Assembly: GCA_045643285.1 (NCBI GenBank)
Contig: JAZUKN010000067.1
Span: 1 to 40,285 of the forward strand
Direction of reading: 5' to 3'
Origin: UMGS1696 sp045643285
GTDB lineage: Bacteria > Bacillota > Clostridia > Oscillospirales > CAG-272
DNA length: 40,285 bases
Part shown: positions 35,586 through 40,285 of the stretch, piece after piece
Layout: each line of letters opens with the position of its first letter
Position numbering within the stretch: position 1 is the first letter of the stretch
Notes under the pieces: generated by a model
The model's input: the letters and a program-made list of their open reading frames with translations, nothing else
Told to the model about the DNA's origin: nothing
Databases searched by the model: none
Program-made: the position numbers and the translations under genes

Positions 35586-35630
35586 GACGGGACGAAAACG
35601 GGAAAACTTTTTCCTCTCCCGTCTTGCTTT
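35586..35630 (+). terminator. Terminator of the M42 peptidase gene
   Basis: GACGGGA (35586-35592) pairs with TCCCGTC (35617-35623) and an inner GGAAAA/TTTTCC stem (35601-35614) fits inside. TTGCTTTT follows. It overlaps the -35 box of the next promoter. Confidence 0.75.
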
Positions 35631-35652
35631 TGTCGGCGTTTTGGTATATAAT
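35624..35652 (+). promoter_or_regulatory. Sigma-A promoter of the NifU-like/GGGtGRT pair
   Basis: TTGCTT (35624-35629), a 17-bp spacer and TATAAT (35647-35652) lie 45 bases before the start codon of the NifU-like gene. Confidence 0.75.
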
Positions 35653-35697
35653 AAAACACGGTCAATCAAAAATATACATAAAAGGAGTAATTTTGAC

Positions 35698-36396
35698 ATG
35701 AGCATTGAATACACACGCGAAGTAGAAGAAATGTGTGTCGTTGCAAAAGGCCCGAAGCACGGTCCCGCTCCGATTCCGGAAGAGGGCAAGTGGGTCAAGG
35801 CTTACGAAATCAAGGATATTTCCGCATTTACGCACGGTGTGGGCTGGTGCGCACCTCAGCAGGGCGCCTGCAAGCTCTCCCTCAACGTAAAGAACGGTAT
35901 CATCGAAGAGGCACTCGTCGAGACTCTCGGCTGCTCCGGTATGACTCACTCCGCCGCTATGGCTGCTGAGATCCTCCCCGGAAAGACGATCCTCGAAGCG
36001 CTCAACACAGACCTCGTTTGCGACGCTATTAACACCGCAATGAGAGAACTGTTCCTCCAGATCGTATACGGACGTTCGCAGTCCGCGTTCTCCGAAAACG
36101 GTCTTAACGTCGGCGCAGGTCTTGAAGACCTCGGCAAGGGTACACGTTCGCAGATCGGTACGATGTACGGCACAAACGCAAAGGGCGTTCGCTATCTCGA
36201 AATGGCTGAAGGCTATGTAACACGCATGGCACTCGACGCAAACGACGAAGTCATCGGCTACGAATTCGTAAACCTCGGCAAGATGACCGACTTCATCAAA
36301 AAAGGCGACGAGCCGAACGAAGCGTACAAGAAAGCCATGGGCACATACGGCAGATTTGACAGCGCGGTCAAGTATATCGACCCGCGTAAACAGTAA
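35698..36396 (+). CDS. NifU-like iron-sulfur scaffold family protein
   Basis: The start ATG 35698 (MSIEYTREVEEMCVVAKG) follows AAAGGAG; the open frame reaches back 19 codons without a ribosome binding site. The 232-residue protein contains a NifU N-terminal-like block: GVGWCAPQQGACKLSLNVKN followed by GIIEEALVETLGCSGMTHSA and LPGKTILEAL. This parallels the IscU/NifU pattern of a Cys before a beta strand and a conserved GC motif, with Cys and Asp ligands. Extra N- and C-terminal segments (KGPKHGPAPIPEEG; VNLGKMTDFIKKGD) set it apart from housekeeping IscU/SufU. It is paired with the GGGtGRT gene 18 bases downstream, an association I recall from other Clostridia. A role in Fe-S handling is inference. 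Confidence 0.78.
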   Translation: MSIEYTREVEEMCVVAKGPKHGPAPIPEEGKWVKAYEIKDISAFTHGVGWCAPQQGACKLSLNVKNGIIEEALVETLGCSGMTHSAAMAAEILPGKTILEALNTDLVCDAINTAMRELFLQIVYGRSQSAFSENGLNVGAGLEDLGKGTRSQIGTMYGTNAKGVRYLEMAEGYVTRMALDANDEVIGYEFVNLGKMTDFIKKGDEPNEAYKKAMGTYGRFDSAVKYIDPRKQ

Positions 36397-36414
36397 TTGA
36401 AGGAGGAAACGAAA

Positions 36415-37413
36415 ATGGCATTATTTGAAAGCTATGAAAGACGCGTAGACAAGATCATGGGCGTTCTTTCCGAATACGGTATTTCCTCTATCGAAGAATG
36501 CAAGGACATCACCCTCGCCGCAGGTATCGACTGCGACAAGATCGTCCGCGAAACACAGCCGATCTGCTTCGAGAACGCTGTATGGGCGTACACCGTAGGC
36601 GCGGCTATCGCACTGAAAAAAGGCTGCAAGAAAGCCGCTGACGCCGCCGCCGCTATCGGTATCGGTCTTCAGGCGTTCTGCATTCCCGGCTCCGTTGCGG
36701 AGAACCGTAAAGTAGGTCTCGGTCACGGCAACCTCGGCGCAATGCTCCTCTCCGAAGATACAGACTGCTTCTGCTTCCTCGCAGGTCACGAATCGTTCGC
36801 CGCAGCAGAGGGCGCTATCAAGATCGCTCTCAACGCGAACAAGGTAAGAAACAAACCTCTCCGCGTAATCCTCAACGGCCTCGGCAAGGACGCGGCGTTC
36901 ATCATCTCCCGTATCAACGGCTTCACCTACGTTCAGACAGAGTTCGATCCTTACACCGAAGAAGTCAAGGTCGTTAAGGAAACACCGTACTCCGACGGTC
37001 CTCGCGCGGCTGTAAAATGCTACGGCGCAGACAACGTTCCCGAAGGCGTTGCGATCATGAGACTTGAAAACGTCGGCGTATCTATCACGGGCAACTCGAC
37101 GAACCCGACGAGATTCCAGCATCCCGTTGCAGGTACATATAAGAAGTGGTGTATCGAGAACGGCAGAAAGTACTTCTCCGTTGCATCGGGCGGCGGCACA
37201 GGTCGTACACTTCACCCGGACAACATGGCGGCAGGTCCCGCATCCTACGGTATGACGGACACAATGGGCAGAATGCACTCCGACGCACAGTTCGCTGGCT
37301 CTTCCTCCGTTCCGGCACACGTCGAAATGATGGGTCTGATCGGCATGGGCAACAACCCGATGGTCGGCGCTACCGTCGCTGTCGCCGTTGCTGTTGAAGA
37401 ATCCCAGAAGTAA
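36415..37413 (+). CDS. GGGtGRT protein family member
   Basis: The start ATG 36415 (MALFESYERRVDKIM) follows AAGGAGG. The 332-residue protein carries the motif that names its Pfam family, GGGTGRT at 259-265, within a block starting YFSVASG and ending LHPDNMAAGPASYG. Other conserved-looking stretches are GLGHGNLGAMLLSEDTDCFC, then FLAGHESFAAAEGAIKI and NGLGKDAAFIISRING, and the Gly-rich ending GLIGMGNNPMVGATVAVAVA. Biochemical function is unknown to me. There is no signal peptide or membrane segment. It is cotranscribed with the NifU-like protein, has very biased codons like the translation genes, and ends at a strong terminator, which suggests high expression. Confidence 0.88.
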   Translation: MALFESYERRVDKIMGVLSEYGISSIEECKDITLAAGIDCDKIVRETQPICFENAVWAYTVGAAIALKKGCKKAADAAAAIGIGLQAFCIPGSVAENRKVGLGHGNLGAMLLSEDTDCFCFLAGHESFAAAEGAIKIALNANKVRNKPLRVILNGLGKDAAFIISRINGFTYVQTEFDPYTEEVKVVKETPYSDGPRAAVKCYGADNVPEGVAIMRLENVGVSITGNSTNPTRFQHPVAGTYKKWCIENGRKYFSVASGGGTGRTLHPDNMAAGPASYGMTDTMGRMHSDAQFAGSSSVPAHVEMMGLIGMGNNPMVGATVAVAVAVEESQK

Positions 37414-37458
37414 AGAGGCTTCCGAACCCCTCATAAAACCGAATAAGTAAAAAACCAG

Positions 37459-37507
37459 TTAGACCCATCATTTTTGAGAAATGGCTGATGATGGGTCTAA
37501 TTTTTTT
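37459..37507 (+). terminator. Strong terminator after the GGGtGRT gene
   Basis: A perfect 13-bp stem (37459-37471 with 37488-37500) is followed by seven T residues. It marks the boundary between the host operon and the integrase region. Confidence 0.93.
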
Positions 37508-37527
37508 GTTTTATGAGGAGAGAACAA

Positions 37528-38460
37528 ATGGGAAGAATCAAGATGTTATCAAACAATGAGATTACTCTTCGAGAGGGATACACAGAATATCTTCTCGACT
37601 GTAAAGCTCGCAACCTTCGGGACGGGACTATCAGGCATTACACAGATTCATTCAGACAAATCTCAAAATACATTGATGAAAACACTTTTGTATCTCAAAT
37701 AACAAAAACAGACTTCGACAAGTTCATTATTGATTTACGCGATAATCCAAACATCAATGATATGAGCCTCTATTCATATTCAAGAGACTTCAAAACACTT
37801 CTCTATTTCTTTATGAAAAAGGGATTTATGCCAACATACAAAATAAGCATTCCCAAATCAGACAAGCAACCGATAGAAACATATACTGACAAAGAACTTT
37901 CCATACTCTTAAAAAAGCCAAATGTGAATAAGTGCTCTTTTACTGAATACAAAACTTGGGTAATGACAAACTTCTTATTGTCGAGCGGAGTTCGCCAAAA
38001 CAGTCTTATCAATATCAAAATAAAAGATGTGGATTTTGAAGCGGAAGTCGTCAGAATTGATACAACCAAAAACAGAAAGCCATTGATAATACCACTCAAT
38101 GAAGACATACTTGCCATTCTCAAAGAGTATTTGAAGTATCGTAAAGGCAACGATGAAGACTATCTTTTTTGTAATGCCTACGGCGACAAGTTAGTAAAAT
38201 CAACTCTGTATCATATTTTCTATGAATACAACAAAAGAAGAGGCGTTGAAAAAACGGGTATTCATAGGTATCGGCACACATTCGCAAAAAAATGGGTAAT
38301 GCTTGGCGGGAATGTTGTATCTCTTCAAAAGATTCTCGGACATAGCAGTCTCGCAATTACACAAAACTATCTGAATCTTCTTGTGAGCGACCTCAAAAAA
38401 GATGTAGATAAAACGAATATTCTTCGTGAGTTCAAAAGAAACTCAATACAAATGAAATAA
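37528..38460 (+). CDS. Tyrosine recombinase/integrase
   Basis: This is a site-specific recombinase of the phage-integrase/XerC type. The start ATG 37528 (MGRIKMLSNNE) has GAGGAG at 37515-37520; an ATG at 37513 lies before it. The 310-residue protein has an N-terminal SAM-like core-binding domain (about 10-100) and a catalytic domain with the full set of residues: Arg156 (SSGVRQNS), Lys181, His246-x-x-Arg249 (HRYRHTF), His272 (LGHSS) and the nucleophile Tyr281 (TQNYLNL). Lysine-rich, AT-rich coding differs from the preceding genes and indicates recent acquisition. A terminator follows directly, so it is transcribed separately from the genes downstream. Confidence 0.95.
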   Translation: MGRIKMLSNNEITLREGYTEYLLDCKARNLRDGTIRHYTDSFRQISKYIDENTFVSQITKTDFDKFIIDLRDNPNINDMSLYSYSRDFKTLLYFFMKKGFMPTYKISIPKSDKQPIETYTDKELSILLKKPNVNKCSFTEYKTWVMTNFLLSSGVRQNSLINIKIKDVDFEAEVVRIDTTKNRKPLIIPLNEDILAILKEYLKYRKGNDEDYLFCNAYGDKLVKSTLYHIFYEYNKRRGVEKTGIHRYRHTFAKKWVMLGGNVVSLQKILGHSSLAITQNYLNLLVSDLKKDVDKTNILREFKRNSIQMK

Positions 38461-38463
38461 ATC

Positions 38464-38500
38464 AAAAGAGGCTTGAAAATATCATCTTCGAGCCTCTTTT
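38464..38500 (+). terminator. Terminator of the integrase gene
   Basis: AAAAGAGGCT (38464-38473) pairs perfectly with AGCCTCTTTT (38491-38500), extended by GAA/TTC inside. It starts 3 bases after the stop codon. Confidence 0.88.
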
Positions 38501-38548
38501 ATCGTGTCCTATCATCTTTCATCATCTTCATTTGTGTTTCATCATCTT
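38481..38548 (+). repeat. Helically phased ATCATCTT direct repeats
   Basis: ATCATCTT occurs at 38481, 38511, 38521 and 38541, so all spacings are multiples of 10 bp. An inverted TCATCTT copy lies at 38657-38663. The placement just after the integrase gene suggests arm-type binding sites for the recombinase or a directionality factor, or replication iterons. This is inference. Confidence 0.55.
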
Positions 38549-38616
38549 ATGTGGCGGACGGCGTTCGAAAAAAGTTGAAAAAATAATAAAAATTTTTTTG
38601 AAAAACATCTCTACCT

Positions 38617-38648
38617 GAAACGTGGTTTCATACCCCTTTTGGTATAAT
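38617..38648 (+). promoter_or_regulatory. Extended -10 promoter with two adjacent palindromes
   Basis: TGGTATAAT (38640-38648) is an extended -10 box without a good -35. GAAAC-gtg-GTTTC (38617-38629) and ATACC-ccttt-t-GGTAT (38630-38645) abut each other and the second overlaps the -10. This looks like an operator controlling the three downstream genes. Confidence 0.55.
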
Positions 38649-38757
38649 AGTGCCAGAAGATGAGGGAAGCGGAAACGCAAAACCGAACTTCAAAAAATAA
38701 TTTATGGTTGGCTACCACAATAACAGCCACGCGCCAAAGGCGCTGAAAGGAAACACT

Positions 38758-39207
38758 ATGGCAACACTTTTTTCTCTGAACTTTATGAAAAAAAAGATTG
38801 AAGGCACAAAGTCCGCTTTCGACAGAGCTGGCAAGGGCTCTGGCAAAACTTACGAAGAGCTCGAAAGACTTCTCAAACTCCACCCCGATTTTCAGTGTGA
38901 AATCGTAAAGCCTGAAATCAAGAGCGGAAAGAAGACTTACAAGGGACTCAACATCAAGTTTATGGAAAGATTCATCAAGGCACAGCCGAACAGCGATGAA
39001 CTCATGGCAGAGTTCGAGAGGGTAAAAGCCTTCGCAAAGGCAACACAGGAAGTCGCATTCCCCTTCATCAAGAAGTGGTTTCTCGATAAGTTCTCCACAG
39101 AAGATGAAAAGTTCGATATGGAAAAAGCAAGAGAAATCATTTCCGCATACGAACAGGCAGAAGCAACAAGATATACCGCCTCTGAATCTGAGGCGGCAGC
39201 AGCGTGA
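38758..39207 (+). CDS. Hypothetical protein of the integrated element
   Basis: The 149-residue protein starts at ATG 38758 (MATLFSLNFMKKKIEGTKS), with GAAAGGA just upstream; an in-frame ATG at 38704 has no ribosome binding site. It is lysine-rich, mostly helical in appearance, and ends in an alanine/glutamate tail (ASESEAAAA). I recognise no domain, signal peptide or membrane segment. It is the first gene of a three-gene unit on the mobile element, behind a GCGCC-aaa-GGCGC hairpin (38731-38743) and a candidate operator-promoter. Confidence 0.75.
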   Translation: MATLFSLNFMKKKIEGTKSAFDRAGKGSGKTYEELERLLKLHPDFQCEIVKPEIKSGKKTYKGLNIKFMERFIKAQPNSDELMAEFERVKAFAKATQEVAFPFIKKWFLDKFSTEDEKFDMEKAREIISAYEQAEATRYTASESEAAAA

Positions 39208-39221
39208 AAGGAGTAAAGAAA

Positions 39222-39665
39222 ATGGAAAACTTCAAAATTGATGTCGTGAATAAGACAATGACGATTACGAAAGCGTTCGATGACAAGCTCTCTGACACAT
39301 CAAGTGCGGAGTTCAAAATATACCGTGAGTTTATCGAACTCATTCCCGACCTGAGAGTCATCCGCAAGACACACAAAACGCCGATAAAATACCACTCACC
39401 GATTGACAACCGCGATTATTCCTGTAATCAGTATAAGAACCTGACTTACGAGAATATGGAGATTTTCATCTCTTCCATACCCGATAACGAAAAGTATTTT
39501 GAGGAATACAGTGCTATTCGTTATTCAGACAAGTGTGTTCCCTCGGTTTATGCAGAAGTGAGAAGATGGTTTGTGAAGACCTTCCCCGATTACAGAACGA
39601 ACCCTCTGTCTTATTTCAAAAAGTTTGAAAATACACTTTCAAACGATACACCCAAAGCCGCATAA
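39222..39665 (+). CDS. Hypothetical protein of the integrated element
   Basis: The 147-residue protein starts at ATG 39222 (MENFKIDVVNKTMTITKAF) with AAAGGAG upstream; an ATG at 39204 overlapping the preceding stop is the alternative. The sequence is rich in aromatic and charged residues (YREFIELIPDLRVIRKTHKT, then EVRRWFVKTFPDYRTNPLSY) and has no motif I recognise. Tight spacing to both neighbours points to cotranscription and a joint role in the biology of the element. Confidence 0.72.
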   Translation: MENFKIDVVNKTMTITKAFDDKLSDTSSAEFKIYREFIELIPDLRVIRKTHKTPIKYHSPIDNRDYSCNQYKNLTYENMEIFISSIPDNEKYFEEYSAIRYSDKCVPSVYAEVRRWFVKTFPDYRTNPLSYFKKFENTLSNDTPKAA

Positions 39666-39684
39666 TGTGAAAGGAGAAATGATT

Positions 39685-40053
39685 ATGCCTCGCAGAAGAA
39701 CGAAACCGACGACAGTAGCTAACCAACTGACAGTAATCATCCACCGCGAAATGCCCGAAAGAGAATTCATTCAGGTGAAAAAAGAGAACTTCTACAACGC
39801 ATACAGAGAACTCAACGCAACCGCAACTATACTGTATCTCTACCTTGTCGGAAACCGTAATAACTATGAACTTGCCTTGTCCCCTGCTGCTATCTTTAAT
39901 GCTATGGGTATGCCCGATAGCACTTACAGAGACCAAGTGAAAAAACTCAAACGGTATGGGTATCTCGTGGAGAGAGGGACAAGCAATACATATGATTTCT
40001 ATGAAACACCTCATCTTCCGCAAACGTCGCCCGCAAAAGAGTATATCTTCTAA
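39685..40053 (+). CDS. Small winged-helix protein, Rep-like
   Basis: I start this at ATG 39685 (MPRRRTKPTT), 8 bases after AAAGGAG; ATG 39679 is too close to it. The 122-residue protein has a basic N-terminus and a helix-turn-helix region: NAYRELNATATILYLYLVGN, then LALSPAAIFNAMGMPDSTYR, DQVKKLKRYGYLVERG and a wing strand NTYDFYETP. It resembles DNA-binding domains of replication or plasmid-control proteins on Clostridial mobile elements, but I cannot name a family with certainty. The 20-bp iterons begin 29 bases after its stop codon, which suggests it binds them. Confidence 0.7.
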   Translation: MPRRRTKPTTVANQLTVIIHREMPEREFIQVKKENFYNAYRELNATATILYLYLVGNRNNYELALSPAAIFNAMGMPDSTYRDQVKKLKRYGYLVERGTSNTYDFYETPHLPQTSPAKEYIF

Positions 40054-40065
40054 TGAGAAACGAAC

Positions 40066-40149
40066 GCCGTTGGTGTAATCAACACGAATTTCGTGTAAGA
40101 ACCACGGATTTCGTTTGAAAGACACGAATTTCGTGTTGATTACAACGGC
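40066..40149 (+). repeat. Three 20-bp palindromic iterons inside an inverted repeat
   Basis: Three units start exactly 20 bp apart at 40082, 40102 and 40122. The first and third contain the palindrome ACACGAATTTCGTGT; the middle one is degenerate (CCACGGATTTCGTTT). The array is bracketed by GCCGTTG...TAATCA (40066-40081) and TGATTA-CAACGGC (40137-40149). This is typical of an iteron-type origin or a control site for a replication protein. Function is inference. Confidence 0.75.
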
Positions 40150-40162
40150 ATTTATCAGAGAA

Positions 40163-40212
40163 ATAGATAATAACAGACACTTTCAGATATTTCATAGATA
40201 GTTATAGATAGC
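40163..40212 (+). repeat. ATAGATA repeats downstream of the iterons
   Basis: ATAGATA occurs at 40163-40169, 40194-40200 and 40204-40210; the last two form a 10-bp tandem unit (CATAGATAGT, TATAGATAGC). The AT-rich surroundings could be a DNA-unwinding region beside the iterons. Confidence 0.4.
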
Positions 40213-40231
40213 GACCGATTTCCAACAGAAG

Positions 40232-40256
40232 CACTCAATCAAGTTGAGTGTTTTTT
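40232..40256 (+). terminator. Terminator after the iteron region
   Basis: CACTCAA (40232-40238) pairs with TTGAGTG (40244-40250), loop TCAAG, followed by TTTTTTATTT. It would end transcripts from the three-gene unit. Confidence 0.85.
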
Positions 40257-40285
40257 ATTTGAATGGCTATAACACCTCGTCGATA

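Larger units (their letters stand above)
37508..40285 (+). mobile_element. Left part of an integrated mobile element (tyrosine recombinase type)
   Basis: From 37508 the DNA is visibly AT-richer than the preceding genes and codon use changes. It carries a site-specific recombinase, two unknown genes, a winged-helix Rep-like gene, helically phased 8-bp repeats and 20-bp iterons. No housekeeping gene follows and the right end is outside the window. The exact left attachment site is not resolved; it must lie between the GGGtGRT stop codon and the recombinase start. Confidence 0.6.

Noticed and set aside
37412..38474. Direct repeat AAAGAGGCTT at 37412-37421 and 38465-38474 flanking the integrase, as a possible attL/attR pair
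   Set aside because: It is only 10 bp, the second copy is part of the integrase terminator stem, and the element clearly continues to the right. Probably coincidence.
40263..40285. ATG at 40263 as the start of a gene cut by the window edge
   Set aside because: There is no ribosome binding site, only a terminator T-run upstream, and just seven codons are visible.

Overview
The window is a chromosomal segment of a low-to-mid-GC anaerobic Firmicute of the class Clostridia, most likely an Oscillospiraceae/Ruminococcaceae-type gut bacterium. Pointers to this are the SCIFF six-cysteine peptide with its radical SAM maturase, IreB, an ECF-type riboflavin transporter, a SAM-I riboswitch on metK, a NifU-like/GGGtGRT gene pair, and intergenic DNA packed with short dispersed palindromic repeats. 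The species assignment is inference; the clade signal is reasonably strong.

Layout. (1) 1-16.1 kb is housekeeping: rplS (minus) diverges from rpoB-rpoC, then comes the str operon rpsL-rpsG-fusA-tuf with a perfect sigma-A promoter, then a riboflavin ECF S component, then metK behind a SAM-I riboswitch. (2) 16.1-24.9 kb: recD2 (plus) faces a minus-strand operon of a ParA/MinD-like ATPase, a methylglyoxal-synthase-like protein whose catalytic residues are replaced, YmdB and a PASTA/NodB polysaccharide deacetylase. A second minus-strand pair is holA and a Toprim/DUF4093 protein. (3) 25.0-37.4 kb, all plus: a DUF2974 hydrolase, mntP, a tight operon glyA-ireB-aldo/keto reductase-ribF-dacF, the ranthipeptide pair scfA-scfB, a lipoprotein, an M42 aminopeptidase, and the NifU-like/GGGtGRT pair. 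(4) 37.5-40.3 kb: the left part of an AT-richer integrated mobile element, with a tyrosine recombinase, two proteins of unknown function, a winged-helix Rep-like protein and an array of three 20-bp palindromic iterons. It runs off the right edge.

The gene-free stretches are not empty. Five of them (1-180, 16.24-16.6, 18.9-19.1, 22.7-23.2, 26.76-27.1 kb) are mosaics of the same dispersed repeat modules in both orientations. Two others carry a 136-bp three-hairpin element that is 94% identical between copies and shows a compensatory base-pair change, each copy just upstream of a gene. The str leader carries six consecutive mini-hairpins. The rpsL-rpsG spacer has a long hairpin at the place where S7 autoregulation acts in E. 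coli.

Most worth following up: the active-site-stripped MgsA homologue in an operon with a ParA-like ATPase and YmdB; the SCIFF precursor, too short for routine ORF calling, with Gly where the mapped thioether acceptor Thr sits and with an attenuator-like hairpin before its maturase; the DacF homologue with NAG in place of KTG; the twin structured elements; and the iteron/phased-repeat architecture of the integrated element.
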